The notes: generated by a model not told the origin, from the letters alone. A stretch of DNA of 64,000 nt from Vibrio sp. PID17_43 (GCF_002608565.1 NZ_LIXM01000014.1:1-64000); one strand, 5' to 3'. Shown: positions 16,065 through 26,219, numbered from the stretch's first letter. Translations and numbers: made by a program.

Positions 16065-17102
16065 TTATCCTTTGGTAGCTTGCTGTAATTTAATCAGCGC
16101 CATTGCGAGCTCTTCCGATGGGCTCGAGTGTAGTAGGGGCAGCAGCACCATTCTTAGCTCCGGTAGCATAACCAAATCGGCAAACAATTGATTAAATAGT
16201 GCTTGGTTACCGGTTTGTGCGAGGCGCAGTAAAAATAGTTCTGCGGTATTTGCGTCAGCCAATAGGTGCCAAGTACGGCCAGCAATACCAATCAGTACCT
16301 CTTGATGGCTCAAACGTGGACTTTGCAAAATTGCTTGTAGCACTGGTAGAGATACTTCAGCTTGAGCACCAGATAGTGCTCGAATCAATGCTGATAGCAA
16401 GAATAGGTCTGGCTCATTGCTTTCCACCTCTTGTTGCGCTTTTACAGCGATACGCTCGGCTAAGCGTTGTTGAAGATCGACATGCTCTAGTGCCCCAAGT
16501 AGGGCGTAGAGTGGTTCGTTTGGGAGATGGTTAAGGGCTTTACGAAAGATCACGGCATTTTGTTCTTTACCTAGGCGAGCTGCCATATCGGTAATGCCTT
16601 GCAGGCCGACGGTTTGCCAGTTTTCCCAACCTAATCCCCCAGTGAAGTAGTGCTGAGTATGTTCGTAGTATTGGCTGGTGGGTAAATCCAAGTTTGCACG
16701 CACTTGGCTATGGAATACGGCCATCTTCTCTTCAGCAGGTTTGAAAGTGTATGGGTTATTGGCAAGCTTTTGTTGCTGCTCTTCAGACATTTCTTCACTT
16801 AGACGAGTGCCCATTGCTTCCACAACGTATTTAATGAAGTTGCCGATATCTGCTTGCTTTAACAAGCCTCTTTCGTCTAATTCAAACTTAAGGAACCAAA
16901 TCCAAGGTTGCTTTTGTTCATTCCAGTAAGCGATCGCTAAATGCGCTTTGCGCTGCATTGGAAATGGGTAAGGGCATTGACCTTTCTCTACATCAGCAAA
17001 CATTTGTGGATCGATAGTTTTAATACGACGGCCAAGGTCGAAAATTTGATATTCACAATTGCTGTTGCGAAGTAGCTGAGTGAGGGTTTGAATATTTTCC
17101 AT
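16065..17102 (-). CDS. DUF3549 family protein
   Basis: A 345-residue soluble protein of the gammaproteobacterial DUF3549 family, of unknown function. The start region MENIQTLTQLLRNSNC leads into an N-terminal alpha/beta part containing FDLGRRIKTIDPQMF. The C-terminal half is mostly helical repeats, ending in LIKLQQATKG. The ATG at 17100-17102 is chosen; ATGs 4 and 30 codons upstream would run into the divergent yqcC. It is probably co-transcribed with DUF3301. Confidence 0.8.
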   Translation of the reverse strand: MENIQTLTQLLRNSNCEYQIFDLGRRIKTIDPQMFADVEKGQCPYPFPMQRKAHLAIAYWNEQKQPWIWFLKFELDERGLLKQADIGNFIKYVVEAMGTRLSEEMSEEQQQKLANNPYTFKPAEEKMAVFHSQVRANLDLPTSQYYEHTQHYFTGGLGWENWQTVGLQGITDMAARLGKEQNAVIFRKALNHLPNEPLYALLGALEHVDLQQRLAERIAVKAQQEVESNEPDLFLLSALIRALSGAQAEVSLPVLQAILQSPRLSHQEVLIGIAGRTWHLLADANTAELFLLRLAQTGNQALFNQLFADLVMLPELRMVLLPLLHSSPSEELAMALIKLQQATKG

Positions 17103-17169
17103 TAAACACGACATCCTAACGTTCTTTTCACAAGAAATGGTATCATTCTTGGCTAATTCAAGGTTCGAG

Positions 17170-17493
17170 ATGGAATTAATGGTAACAAACACACAATTGG
17201 TCGACTTACTTCACCAACTTGAAGCGCAACTCCAACAGCATGAACTGTGGCAGCAAACCATGCCATCGCCGCAAGCTTTGCAAAGTGTGGAACCATTTGC
17301 GATTGATACACTACATCCACATGAATGGCTGCAGTGGGTTTTTATTGCTCGAATGCGCGCTTTAGTGGAAAGTAACCAACCATTGCCTAGAGGCTTTTCT
17401 ATTGAGCCGTACTTTGCCGAAGCGTGGAAACATGAGCCGCAGTATGCAGAGCTATTGGTTACCATCCGAACTATCGACCTACTATGTAAGTAA
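17170..17493 (+). CDS. yqcC: YqcC family protein
   Basis: A 107-residue protein with the YqcC pattern: an N-terminal helix (LVDLLHQLEAQLQQHELWQ), then EPFAIDTLHPHEWLQWVFIARM and LPRGFSIEPYFAEA. Its function is unknown. The ATG at 17170 has AAGG eight bases upstream; an internal ATG at 17179 is possible. It lies 5 bases ahead of truC, the same pairing as in E. coli, where the two sit next to csrB. Confidence 0.85.
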   Translation: MELMVTNTQLVDLLHQLEAQLQQHELWQQTMPSPQALQSVEPFAIDTLHPHEWLQWVFIARMRALVESNQPLPRGFSIEPYFAEAWKHEPQYAELLVTIRTIDLLCK

Positions 17494-17498
17494 TCTCA

Positions 17499-18263
17499 AT
17501 GTCAGAACAAGAAACATCACAAGTTGTTGCTCCAGTGGAACTGGAGATCGTTTATCAGGACGAATACTTTGTCGCAGTGAACAAACCTGCGGGTATGTTA
17601 GTGCATCGTAGTTGGTTAGATAGACACGAAACTCAGTTCGTCATGCAAACCCTACGAGACCAAATTGGTCAGCATGTATTCCCGTTACACCGTTTGGATC
17701 GTCCGACATCAGGCGTATTAGTGTTTGCTTTGTCGAGTGAAATCGCATCACAAGTAATGCCGATGTTTGCTGAGCATAAGATGGAGAAAACCTATCATGC
17801 GATCGTGCGTGGCTGGATTGAAGAAGAGGGTATTTTGGATTATGCACTCAAAGTCGAGCTGGATAAGATTGCTGATAAGTTTGCGTCTCAAGAAAAGAAT
17901 GCACAAGAGGCCGTTACCGCATACAAGCCTTTAGCTAAAGTAGAAGTGCCGTACTCGACCGGTAAGTTCCCTACGACGCGTTACTGTTTGATGGAAATGA
18001 AGCCGAAGACAGGGCGTAAGCACCAATTGCGTCGTCATATGGCGCACCTGCGTCATCCGATTGTGGGTGATACCACCCATGGTGACGGCAAGCATAACAA
18101 GTTGTATCGCACAGAATTTGACTCGCACCGTTTGTTACTGCATGCATCAGAGCTGAGTTTTGTACATCCGTTTACCGGCGATCATGTTGTGATGAAGGCA
18201 AGTATCGATGAGACTTGGCTGCAGTTGTTTACTCGATTTGAGTGGAATGAATCGCTCGTTTAA
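17499..18263 (+). CDS. truC: tRNA pseudouridine(65) synthase TruC
   Basis: A 254-residue RluA-family pseudouridine synthase. The catalytic aspartate is in HRLDRPTSGVLVFAL (about residues 66-80). Other family blocks are VNKPAGMLVHRS and PKTGRKHQLRRHMAHLRHPIVGDTTHG. It isomerises U65 in tRNA. It starts 5 bases after the yqcC stop, so the pair is an operon. The hairpins at 18281-18338 end it. Confidence 0.93.
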   Translation: MSEQETSQVVAPVELEIVYQDEYFVAVNKPAGMLVHRSWLDRHETQFVMQTLRDQIGQHVFPLHRLDRPTSGVLVFALSSEIASQVMPMFAEHKMEKTYHAIVRGWIEEEGILDYALKVELDKIADKFASQEKNAQEAVTAYKPLAKVEVPYSTGKFPTTRYCLMEMKPKTGRKHQLRRHMAHLRHPIVGDTTHGDGKHNKLYRTEFDSHRLLLHASELSFVHPFTGDHVVMKASIDETWLQLFTRFEWNESLV

Positions 18264-18280
18264 TAAAGAATGACCTCTGT

Positions 18281-18338
18281 GAGTGCCAGAGCACTCGCTG
18301 AATTTAAAAGGGTTGGCATGCGCCAGTCCTTTTAAATT
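18281..18338 (+). terminator. Two hairpins after truC
   Basis: GAGTGC-CAGA-GCACTC (18281-18296) is followed by a long A/T-flanked stem, AATTTAAAAGGGTTGGC (18301-18317) with its near-complement ending AAATT at 18338. The second has T and A tracts on both sides and could also stop transcription from the yaeH side. Confidence 0.75.
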
Positions 18339-18355
18339 CTTATCAATTCATAGGG

Positions 18356-18739
18356 TTACTTAAGCTTCTCTAAATCCGCTTCGATCTCGGCGATCTTGCT
18401 GGAAACCACTTTTTCAAGATGGCGAAGGTCAGAAAGAATTTTTTCTTTTACATCCACATCAGCAATTTTTGCTGGCTTGGTTATTTTGTTTAACTCATCG
18501 ATTACTAACGTAAGATTGCGATTGATTTCGGTGACTTCTTTGTATTTGTGGCTACCGCTATCGACCAGAACACTTTTTATTTGGCGTGGATACTTGAACT
18601 TAACGCTTTTTGCAAAGAACTCGCCTTTCTGTTTGTGGAAGTAGATTTTGAGGACGTCTTTGTGTGCTTCTTGGCGCAGGGAGTAACGTTCAATCTGTTT
18701 TGGGTCGTGAATGCCCAATCCAGTGAGGTGTGGATACAT
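18356..18739 (-). CDS. yaeH: YaeH family protein (UPF0325 / DUF3461)
   Basis: A 127-residue protein very like E. coli Yae[33 protein letters not shown] and the C-terminal [19 protein letters not shown] are nearly identical blocks. The function is unknown. The C-terminus is predicted coiled coil. The ATG at 18737-18739 starts [10 protein letters not shown], matching the family start. It stands alone between truC (convergent) and glnD (same strand, downstream). Confidence 0.9.
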   Translation of the reverse strand: MYPHLTGLGIHDPKQIERYSLRQEAHKDVLKIYFHKQKGEFFAKSVKFKYPRQIKSVLVDSGSHKYKEVTEINRNLTLVIDELNKITKPAKIADVDVKEKILSDLRHLEKVVSSKIAEIEADLEKLK

Positions 18740-18839
18740 AGGCTACCTCTGTGTATTGAATGAAATATCAGTGTACTTGACTCACTGTAGCAGCCTATAC
18801 GTGAGCTAGGTAGTTGATATTTAGTAAATTGCTCAACTT

Positions 18840-18869
18840 GTGGGCAAGATCGCTATCGTTCTTACCCAC
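18840..18869 (-). terminator. Hairpin downstream of glnD
   Basis: On the minus strand GTGGGTAAGA and TCTTGCCCAC form a 10-pair stem with one G-T pair and a 10-base loop. No T run follows, so termination may be inefficient. Confidence 0.45.
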
Positions 18870-18887
18870 ATGGATTATTAGCCTTGC

Positions 18888-21512
18888 TTAACTTGATGCG
18901 TTGTCAGACAACTTCTCAATGAGTTTTTCGCGCAACTCTTCTTGTTGCTCTTCACTTAGCCTGCCACCAGTTTCACTGGTGAGAATGAACAAGTCTTCCG
19001 CGCGTTCACCAATGGTGGTGATTTTTGCTGCGTGTAGGTTAATGCCTAAGTCAGCAAAGGTTCGACCAACTTTAGCCAGAAGCCCTGGTGTATCTAAAGC
19101 GACAAACTCCATCAACGTGCGTTTCTTGCTCTTAGTTGGTAAGAAGTCGACTTTGGTTTTCACGTTAAAGTGTTGAAGCTTATTCGGTGTACGACGTGTT
19201 TTAATCTTCGTCGGGCGGCCGTCTTCGAGCACGTGAGTAATGTGTTTGGTCACCGCTGCGTGGCGACCTTCTTCAATGGCTTTACCATGTTGGTCAAGCA
19301 CCATAAAGGTATCGAGCACGAAGCCATCTTTACTGGTCATGATTTGAGCGTCGTGTACGTTGAAGTTACGACGGTCAAGCTCCGCAACAACGGTAGCAAA
19401 TAACGCGGGTTGATCTGGACTATAAACGAACACTTCGGTACCGCCACGGGTGGCTTTTTTACTGATAAGCACCAACGGCTTAGTTGGGTCTTCCATGCGT
19501 AGTAAATTTTCACAGTGCCAAGCGATTTGTTTATGGGTGTGACGTAAGAAGTAATCGGCTTTAAAGCGTTGCCACAGCACTTCGATTTCACGGGCCGAAA
19601 AGCCTTCTTTACGTAACAATGCTGACGCCATTTGCTGGTTATGACGAATTCGTTCACGTACATCAACCGGATTCTCTAAACCACGGCGCAGCGCTCGTTG
19701 AGTGGAGTAGAAAAGCTCGGCAAGCAATGTACGTTTCCAGCTATTCCACAGCTCTGGATTGGTTGCACAAATATCGGCAACGGTCAGGCATACTAAGTAC
19801 TCAAGACGTTCTTCATCGCGAACTTGCTTAGCAAACTCGGTAATAACATCAGGATCATAGATGTCACGGCGTTGGGCGGTGACGGACATCAGTAGGTGAT
19901 GCCTGACCAGCCAACTGACTAATTTAGCCTCTGGGTTGGATAAGCCGTGTTCGATACAGAAGTCGTAGGCTTCACCCTCTCCAATGACGGAGTGATCACC
20001 GCCACGTCCCTTTCCGATGTCATGGAAAATTGCTGCGAGGATCAGCAATTCTTTTTTTTGAATCCGAGGGTAGACTTCACAACAAATAGGGTGCTTACTG
20101 TGGTTTTCTGCGTAGCTAAACGTGTTGATGTGTTTGAGCAAGCGGATACTGTGTTCATCTACTGTGTACACATGGAACAAGTCAAACTGCATTTGCCCAA
20201 CAATGCGACTCCATTGTGGAAGGTACGCCGCTAAAACGCCGAGTTTGTGCATTAAACTGAATGCTTTGTGTAGTGCATTTGGGTGGCGACACAGCGCCAT
20301 GAATTTTTCTCGCGCCTGAGGAATAGTATGCAGGAATTTATTCAATCGACGACGCGCAGTACGCAGTTGGCGCAATGTTGGAGGGCTGACTCCTTCAATA
20401 CTGGAATCATTGGCAATATGTAAGAACATATCTAAGATTGTTTCTGGGCGAGCTTGGAATAATGCGGGTTTTCGCGCCTCAATTAATGCCCCACGGCGTT
20501 GGAAATCGTCATCTATGATCTCTGCATCTTCTGATGCACCACCGTTAATGATCGCTTGGTCAAACAATTTTAATAGCATTTTGTTCAACTCAGCGACGCG
20601 GCGAAGGGTACGGTAGAACTCCTTCATCATCATTTCTACGCCGCGATTACCTTCCCCGACATAGCCAAGGTGCTCGGCAACCTGAGCTTGATGAGCGAAG
20701 GTGAGTCGGTTGTCGTAACGGCGTAGTTCAATATGCAGAGCGAAACGCACACGCCATAAAAAATCTTGGCACTCGACAAGCTCACGGTACTCTGCATCCG
20801 TTAAGAACCCATAGCGGCTCATTTCGAGTAGGGAAGTTGCACCAAAATGTCGGCGTGCAACCCAGCTAAGGGTATGAATATCGCGCAATCCGCCTGGCGT
20901 GGATTTGATATCTGGTTCTAAGTTGTAGGTGGTATCGTGGTAGCGGGTATGGCGTTCGCGCTGCTCTTGGATTTTCGCGCGGTAGAAGGTTTCGCTCGGC
21001 CAGAAAGAGTCTGACAGCACCACCTTCTTCAGCGCTTGGAAAGTATTTTCACTACCGCATAGCAGACGAGCTTCTTGAAGGTTTGTTGCGACCGTTAAAT
21101 CACTGCGGCCGATTTCCGCACACTCTTCGACACTACGTACCGCATGTCCAACTTCGAGCTTTAAATCCCAAAGTAAGGTAATAAACTCACTGATTTTTGC
21201 TTCGAGTGCGGTGGGTAGGCGATGGTTTGACAGAATGAGAATATCAATATCTGAAAGTGGGTGGAGTTCACCACGGCCGTAACCGCCTACGGCGATCAAA
21301 GAGATATTGTGGATATCATTGAAGCCAAAGTGTTGCCAGAGGCGGTTAAGGAATAAATCCATGTATTCAGCGCGTGACAAAACGAGATTGGTCACTGGGT
21401 GGTGACTAAAAAACTCTTGTTTTTGGTATGCGCTGAACTTCTCGAGTTCTTGTTTTAGTTCACTGATCTTGATTTGTTCGTCGGTAAACGTAAGAGGAGA
21501 CTGAAGGGTCAT
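18888..21512 (-). CDS. glnD: Bifunctional [protein-PII] uridylyltransferase / uridylyl-removing enzyme
   Basis: An 874-residue nitrogen sensor with full family architecture. The nucleotidyltransferase domain has GGYGRGELHPLSDIDIL near residues 76-92. A helical domain follows, then an HD phosphohydrolase domain with AAIFHDIGKGRGGDHS. Two C-terminal ACT domains bind glutamine. At low glutamine it uridylylates GlnB, at high glutamine it removes the UMP, and so sets glutamine synthetase activity and NtrC signalling. Its substrate GlnB is encoded at 44.3 kb in this window. It lies downstream of map, separated by a terminator. Confidence 0.97.
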   Translation of the reverse strand: MTLQSPLTFTDEQIKISELKQELEKFSAYQKQEFFSHHPVTNLVLSRAEYMDLFLNRLWQHFGFNDIHNISLIAVGGYGRGELHPLSDIDILILSNHRLPTALEAKISEFITLLWDLKLEVGHAVRSVEECAEIGRSDLTVATNLQEARLLCGSENTFQALKKVVLSDSFWPSETFYRAKIQEQRERHTRYHDTTYNLEPDIKSTPGGLRDIHTLSWVARRHFGATSLLEMSRYGFLTDAEYRELVECQDFLWRVRFALHIELRRYDNRLTFAHQAQVAEHLGYVGEGNRGVEMMMKEFYRTLRRVAELNKMLLKLFDQAIINGGASEDAEIIDDDFQRRGALIEARKPALFQARPETILDMFLHIANDSSIEGVSPPTLRQLRTARRRLNKFLHTIPQAREKFMALCRHPNALHKAFSLMHKLGVLAAYLPQWSRIVGQMQFDLFHVYTVDEHSIRLLKHINTFSYAENHSKHPICCEVYPRIQKKELLILAAIFHDIGKGRGGDHSVIGEGEAYDFCIEHGLSNPEAKLVSWLVRHHLLMSVTAQRRDIYDPDVITEFAKQVRDEERLEYLVCLTVADICATNPELWNSWKRTLLAELFYSTQRALRRGLENPVDVRERIRHNQQMASALLRKEGFSAREIEVLWQRFKADYFLRHTHKQIAWHCENLLRMEDPTKPLVLISKKATRGGTEVFVYSPDQPALFATVVAELDRRNFNVHDAQIMTSKDGFVLDTFMVLDQHGKAIEEGRHAAVTKHITHVLEDGRPTKIKTRRTPNKLQHFNVKTKVDFLPTKSKKRTLMEFVALDTPGLLAKVGRTFADLGINLHAAKITTIGERAEDLFILTSETGGRLSEEQQEELREKLIEKLSDNASS

Positions 21513-21565
21513 ATTTGCTATCCGTGCACCTATCTAATCAAAGCAATGTATCAAATTTGATGCTG

Positions 21566-21597
21566 ATAAAAAATATCCCCGCAAGAGCAGGGATATG
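21566..21597 (-). terminator. Terminator after map
   Basis: On the minus strand ATATCCC ... GGGATAT with a 10-base spacer, followed by TTTTT. It separates map from glnD. Confidence 0.8.
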
Positions 21598-21612
21598 GAA
21601 AGTTATTTGGTG

Positions 21613-22491
21613 TTACGCATTTTTCATTAGACGAGGAATCGTATCGTCGTTACGAAGTGTTAACACTTCACAGCCATCATTGGTTACGACAATCGTGTGT
21701 TCCCATTGCGCTGAATTTTTGCCGTCACCCGTGTACACTGTCCAGTCATCTTGTGCGTCAACGGTACAACCGTACTTACCTGCATTGATCATTGGTTCAA
21801 TGGTGAAACACATGCCTTCTCTTAGCACGCGGCGATCTTTGTTCTTATAGTGTACTACTTGTGGTTCTTCATGGAACTCATCACCGATGCCATGACCGCA
21901 GAAATCTTTAACAATAGAGAACTTGTTGCGTGGGTTATTCTTATTGTTGTCTTTGATGTATTTCTCGATAGCAGTACCGATATCACCAACCGTTGCTCCA
22001 GGCTTAACTTGACGCATACCGATGTAAAGCGCTTCTTGAGCGACCATACATAGGCGTTTGTTTGCAGGTGTTACGTCACCGACGAGGAACATCTTAGACG
22101 TATCACCATGGTAGCCCTGTGGGCGTACACTTAAGTCTGCGTTTTCATCGTTCGGGATGATCACGGTTATATCTACGTTGATGATGTCGCCATCTTTTAA
22201 TACGGCTGGTTTGATTTGGCCGTTTGCACCTTTCTCGTCTTCAGTCGATGGGATGCCGTGACAAACAATGTGGTTGATAGACGTACAAATTGATTTAGGG
22301 AAACCATGGTAATCAAGTGGTGCAGAGTAGGCGCCTCTTTCAAGTGCGTAATCGTGACAGATTTGGTTTAGTTCTTCCGTTGTAGTACCAGCCTTAATAT
22401 GTGGCTCGATCATTTCCAGAACTTCTGCGGCTAGCTTGCCCGCAATGCGCATGCGTTCGATTTCTTCAGCAGTTTTAATCTTGATTGACAT
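21613..22491 (-). CDS. map: Methionine aminopeptidase, type I
   Basis: A 292-residue enzyme that removes the initiator methionine from new proteins. Visible are the N-terminal ERMRIAGKLAAEVL, HGIPS, the metal-ligand region NVDITVI then HGDTSKMF, CGHGIGDEFHEEPQVVHY, and FTIEPMIN. It is longer than the 264-residue E. coli enzyme, partly from an insertion of about 12 residues (IPNDENADLSVRPQG) between the first metal ligand strand and HGDTSK. map is divergent from rpsB, as in many gammaproteobacteria. Confidence 0.96.
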   Translation of the reverse strand: MSIKIKTAEEIERMRIAGKLAAEVLEMIEPHIKAGTTTEELNQICHDYALERGAYSAPLDYHGFPKSICTSINHIVCHGIPSTEDEKGANGQIKPAVLKDGDIINVDITVIIPNDENADLSVRPQGYHGDTSKMFLVGDVTPANKRLCMVAQEALYIGMRQVKPGATVGDIGTAIEKYIKDNNKNNPRNKFSIVKDFCGHGIGDEFHEEPQVVHYKNKDRRVLREGMCFTIEPMINAGKYGCTVDAQDDWTVYTGDGKNSAQWEHTIVVTNDGCEVLTLRNDDTIPRLMKNA

Positions 22492-22689
22492 TAGTTTTCT
22501 CTACTTATTCGTAAGCACGTAAACGTGCGAATGGACACATTCTATCAGACAACTTGCTATGAACCCAAGCCAGTTAAGAATATGAGTCATTCTTACTTGA
22601 ATAGCTTGAATAATTCCGCGAATTCCCAAATCGCCTATTAGAAGTATCACGGGTTAGAAACAATTTTTTCTAGCCATGATGGGCTAAAA

Positions 22690-22881
22690 TATGGTATAAA
22701 GCGCGCCGGAATCGGGGACTGTTCTCTTCACTTTTCGTAAGACGAGTGGCGAAGCAAGCTTCTTCCAAAAACTTTATATCTTTAAATCACACACATTCCG
22801 TCACGTATTCCGGGGTGCTGAGCAGAAGCTTGGTCGGAATTATGGGGGATGTGGAGGCCTAACCCCATAGAGGATTTTAAA
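22690..22881 (+). promoter_or_regulatory. rpsB leader RNA (probable S2 autoregulatory leader) and promoter
   Basis: GGTATAAAGCGCGCC near 22690-22710 resembles a -10 followed by a GC-rich discriminator, typical of stringently controlled ribosomal genes. The leader has two abutting stems. ATTCCG (22807-22812) pairs with CGGAAT (22835-22840). Directly after, TATGGGG (22841-22847) pairs with CCCCATA (22863-22869), which overlaps the start of the ribosome site AGAGGA. Protein S2 controls rpsB-tsf by binding the mRNA leader in E. coli, and this structure could do the same. Confidence 0.65.
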
Positions 22882-23610
22882 ATGGCAACTGTATCAATGC
22901 GCGATATGCTGAAAGCTGGTGTTCACTTCGGTCACCAAACTCGTTACTGGAACCCAAAAATGAAGCCATTCATCTTTGGTGCTCGTAACCGCGTTCACAT
23001 CATCAACCTAGAAAAAACTGTACCAATGTTCAACGAAGCTCTAGCTGAACTAGCTAAAGTTGGCGAGAAGAAAGGTAAAGTTCTATTCGTAGGTACTAAG
23101 CGTGCTGCATCTGAAGCTGTTAAAGAAGCTGCTATCGCAAGCAACCAATACTACGTAAACAACCGTTGGTTGGGCGGCATGCTAACGAACTACAAAACAG
23201 TTCGTCAATCTATCAAGCGTCTAAAAGAATTCGAAGCACAGTCTCAAGACGGTACTTTCGACAAACTAACTAAGAAAGAAGCTCTAATGCGTACTCGTGA
23301 AATGGAGAAGCTAGAGAAATCTCTTGGTGGTATCAAAGATATGGGCGGCCTACCAGACGCTCTATTCGTAATCGACGCTGATCACGAGCACATTGCAATT
23401 AAAGAAGCTAACAACCTAGGTATTCCAGTATACGCTGTGGTAGATACTAACTCTAACCCAGACGGCGTTGACTACATCATCCCAGGTAACGACGACGCGA
23501 TCCGCGCAGTACAACTATACCTAAACGCTGCAGCTTCTGCAGTGACTGAAGGTCGCAACAAAGACGTTGCAGCAGTTGCTGAAAAAGACGGTTTCGTAGA
23601 AGCTGAATAA
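22882..23610 (+). CDS. rpsB: 30S ribosomal protein S2
   Basis: A 242-residue S2 protein, of normal length. It begins [20 protein letters not shown] and contains [27 protein letters not shown] and [19 protein letters not shown], all core S2 blocks. It binds the 30S subunit late and anchors S1. The start at 22882 follows AGAGGATTTTAAA; an ATG 11 codons upstream lies within the leader stem. It heads the conserved rpsB-tsf-pyrH-frr cluster; an attenuator-like hairpin follows. Confidence 0.98.
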   Translation: MATVSMRDMLKAGVHFGHQTRYWNPKMKPFIFGARNRVHIINLEKTVPMFNEALAELAKVGEKKGKVLFVGTKRAASEAVKEAAIASNQYYVNNRWLGGMLTNYKTVRQSIKRLKEFEAQSQDGTFDKLTKKEALMRTREMEKLEKSLGGIKDMGGLPDALFVIDADHEHIAIKEANNLGIPVYAVVDTNSNPDGVDYIIPGNDDAIRAVQLYLNAAASAVTEGRNKDVAAVAEKDGFVEAE

Positions 23611-23679
23611 TAACGGCTCTGTGTCACACTTAGTCTATGCGCAACCTTTTTGTCGTATAGATTGAGTTATAGTTAGCAT

Positions 23680-23710
23680 CAGGGGCCGATAATGTAGGCC
23701 CCTGTTTTTT
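23680..23710 (+). terminator. rpsB-tsf intergenic terminator/attenuator
   Basis: Perfect 8-pair stem CAGGGGCC / GGCCCCTG with a 9-base loop and six T. It probably lowers tsf relative to rpsB expression. Confidence 0.85.
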
Positions 23711-23741
23711 ACCTTATTTCGAATCAAACGAGGAATAGAGA

Positions 23742-24587
23742 ATGGCAACTGTAACTGCTGCTCTAGTTAAAGAACTTCGCGAGCGCACTGGCGCTGGCAT
23801 GATGGAATGTAAAAAAGCGCTTGTAGAAGCAAACGCTGACATCGAACTAGCAATTGAAAACATGCGTAAATCAGGCGCAGCGAAAGCAGCTAAGAAAGCT
23901 GGTAACGTTGCTGCTGAAGGCGCAATCATCATCAAAGAAGAAAACGGTGTTGCTGTTCTTCTTGAAGTTAACTGCCAAACTGACTTCGTTGCTAAAGACG
24001 GTAACTTCACTGCATTCGCAGAAGAAGTTGCAGCTGCAGCTCTAGCTTCTAAAGCTTCTGTTGAAGAACTACAAGCTCAATTCGAAGAAGCTCGCGTTAC
24101 TCTAGTAGCTAAGATCGGTGAGAACATCACTATCCGTCGCGTACAGTACGTTGAAGGTGCATCTATCGCTTCTTACCGTCACGGCGAGAAAATCGGTGTA
24201 GTTGTTGCTGGTGAAGGCGACGCTGAAACGCTTAAGCACGTAGCAATGCACGTTGCTGCATCTCGTCCTGAGTACGTAAACCCAGAAGACGTACCTGCAG
24301 ACGTAGTGGCGAAAGAGCGTGAAGTTCAAGTAGAAATCGCTATGAACGAAGGCAAGCCAAAAGAGATCGCAGAGAAAATGGTTGAAGGCCGCATGAAGAA
24401 ATTCACTGGCGAAGTTTCTCTAACTGGTCAAGCTTTCATCATGGAACCTAAGAAATCTGTAGGCGAAATGCTGAAAGAAAAAGGTGCTTCAGTTTCAACA
24501 TTCGTTCGCCTAGAAGTTGGTGAAGGTATCGAGAAAGCAGAAGGCCTAAGCTTCGCTGAAGAAGTAGCACTAGCGCAAAAAGGTTAA
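23742..24587 (+). CDS. tsf: Elongation factor Ts
   Basis: A 281-residue nucleotide exchange factor for EF-Tu. The UBA-like N-terminus carries the family signature [16 protein letters not shown], and the core has the TDFVAKD motif used in EF-Tu contact. Its length is typical. The ATG at 23742 follows GAGGAATAGAGA. It is downstream of rpsB behind a strong hairpin and upstream of pyrH. Codon use is strongly biased, as expected of a highly expressed gene. Confidence 0.98.
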   Translation: MATVTAALVKELRERTGAGMMECKKALVEANADIELAIENMRKSGAAKAAKKAGNVAAEGAIIIKEENGVAVLLEVNCQTDFVAKDGNFTAFAEEVAAAALASKASVEELQAQFEEARVTLVAKIGENITIRRVQYVEGASIASYRHGEKIGVVVAGEGDAETLKHVAMHVAASRPEYVNPEDVPADVVAKEREVQVEIAMNEGKPKEIAEKMVEGRMKKFTGEVSLTGQAFIMEPKKSVGEMLKEKGASVSTFVRLEVGEGIEKAEGLSFAEEVALAQKG

Positions 24588-24611
24588 TCCTTAGCGAACT
24601 GTGTAAATATT

Positions 24612-24640
24612 AGACCGTGGCCTAGGCTGCGGTCTTTTTA
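24612..24640 (+). terminator. Terminator after tsf
   Basis: AGACCG ... CGGTCT stem (with inner GCCTAGGC palindrome) followed by TTTTT. Confidence 0.85.
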
Positions 24641-24736
24641 TGAGCAGAGAACGATTTGCCGTGATTGATGTAGGTTTTACGTAAAGCCTTTATCCATGAC
24701 TGTTAATCAACAACTCTCTTTTGGAAGGTAAACTCC

Positions 24737-25468
24737 ATGACTACGAACCCTAAACCAGCGTATCAACGTATTCTATTAAAACTAAGTGGTGAAGCTCTTC
24801 AAGGCGAAGAAGGTTTTGGTATTGACCCTGCTGTTCTTGAACGTATGGCGCAAGAAGTAAAAGAGCTGGTTGAACTGGGTGTTCAAGTGGGTGTCGTTAT
24901 CGGTGGTGGTAACTTGTTCCGCGGAGCTGGCCTAGCGGAAGCGGGCATGAACCGAGTAGTGGGCGATCACATGGGGATGCTTGCAACGGTAATGAATGGC
25001 CTAGCAATGCGTGACGCGCTTCACCGTGCATACGTAAACGCACGTGTAATGTCTGCAATTCCTCTTAACGGCGTATGTGACGACTATAATTGGGCAGATG
25101 CGATCCGTGAACTGCGCCAAGGTCGCGTGGTGATCTTCTCTGCAGGTACTGGCAACCCATTCTTTACAACGGATTCTGCTGCATGTCTACGCGGTATCGA
25201 AATTGAAGCTGATTTAGTTCTGAAAGCAACGAAAGTTGATGGTGTATTTACGGCTGACCCAGTAGCAAACCCAGACGCAGAGCTGTATGATAAGCTAACT
25301 TACGCAGAAGTTCTGGATAAAGAGCTGAAAGTGATGGATTTGGCAGCGTTTACATTGGCGCGTGACCACAAAATGCCAATTCGCGTATTTAACATGAACA
25401 AGCCAGGCGCACTACGCCGCGTGGTGATGGGCGAAACGGAAGGCACGCTAATCAGCGATAACGCTTAA
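24737..25468 (+). CDS. pyrH: UMP kinase
   Basis: A 243-residue bacterial UMP kinase of the amino acid kinase fold, making UDP from UMP. Visible are [20 protein letters not shown] at the N-terminus, [27 protein letters not shown], and [13 protein letters not shown]. These give the phosphate- and nucleotide-binding loops. It has its own gap from tsf behind a terminator, so it probably has its own promoter, and the ATG at 24737 follows GGAAGG. Normal length. Confidence 0.97.
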   Translation: MTTNPKPAYQRILLKLSGEALQGEEGFGIDPAVLERMAQEVKELVELGVQVGVVIGGGNLFRGAGLAEAGMNRVVGDHMGMLATVMNGLAMRDALHRAYVNARVMSAIPLNGVCDDYNWADAIRELRQGRVVIFSAGTGNPFFTTDSAACLRGIEIEADLVLKATKVDGVFTADPVANPDAELYDKLTYAEVLDKELKVMDLAAFTLARDHKMPIRVFNMNKPGALRRVVMGETEGTLISDNA

Positions 25469-25474
25469 TTCCAA

Positions 25475-25505
25475 GACGCCATTCAATGCTTTTTGAATGG
25501 CGTTT
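25475..25505 (+). terminator. Hairpin between pyrH and frr
   Basis: Perfect 10-pair stem ACGCCATTCA / TGAATGGCGT with loop ATGCTTTT; only a short T run follows. Confidence 0.65.
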
Positions 25506-25565
25506 CGCTTTACTCAATCCTTTTAAGCTTTCTTCAGGAAAGATGACATTTTTTAAGGTGAAATT

Positions 25566-26123
25566 GTGATTAACGAAATTAAAAAAGACGCTCAAGAGCG
25601 CATGGATAAAAGCGTAGAAGCGCTGAAAAACAACCTTTCTAAAGTTCGTACAGGTCGTGCGCACCCAAGCTTACTGTCTGGTATCTCAGTAGAATACTAC
25701 GGAGCAGCAACACCTCTTAACCAGGTAGCAAACGTTGTTGCCGAAGATGCACGTACTCTAGCAATCACAGTTTTCGACAAAGAGTTAACTCAAAAAGTAG
25801 AAAAAGCGATCATGATGTCTGACCTTGGTCTAAACCCAATGTCTGCTGGCACGATCATCCGCGTTCCACTACCTCCGCTAACTGAAGAGCGTCGTAAAGA
25901 CCTTGTTAAAATCGTTCGTGGTGAAGCAGAAGGTGCTCGTGTTGCGGTACGTAACATCCGTCGTGACGCAAACAGTGATCTTAAAGGTCTTCTCAAAGAT
26001 AAAGAAATTTCTGAAGATGAAGATCGTAAAGCACAAGAAGAAATTCAAAAACTAACAGACGTTGCAGTGAAGAAAGTCGATGACGTTCTTGCTGCGAAAG
26101 AAAAAGAGTTGATGGAAGTTTAA
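25566..26123 (+). CDS. frr: Ribosome recycling factor
   Basis: A 185-residue RRF, which splits post-termination ribosomes with EF-G. It has the expected two-domain layout: helix 1 ([20 protein letters not shown]), [21 protein letters not shown], the small domain with [27 protein letters not shown], then long helices. It starts with GTG at 25566 behind AAGGTG. Normal length. A good terminator follows. Confidence 0.97.
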   Translation: MINEIKKDAQERMDKSVEALKNNLSKVRTGRAHPSLLSGISVEYYGAATPLNQVANVVAEDARTLAITVFDKELTQKVEKAIMMSDLGLNPMSAGTIIRVPLPPLTEERRKDLVKIVRGEAEGARVAVRNIRRDANSDLKGLLKDKEISEDEDRKAQEEIQKLTDVAVKKVDDVLAAKEKELMEV

Positions 26124-26147
26124 TTATCCCATCCACATCACTGTTGG

Positions 26148-26178
26148 AAAACGCTGTGCTCACAGCTCAGCGTTTTTT
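26148..26178 (+). terminator. Terminator after frr
   Basis: AAACGCTG ... CAGCGTTT stem with additional inner pairing, followed by a T run. Confidence 0.85.
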
Positions 26179-26219
26179 TATGTTAGTCTATCCAACTGAT
26201 GGAACTCACTTAACACCCT

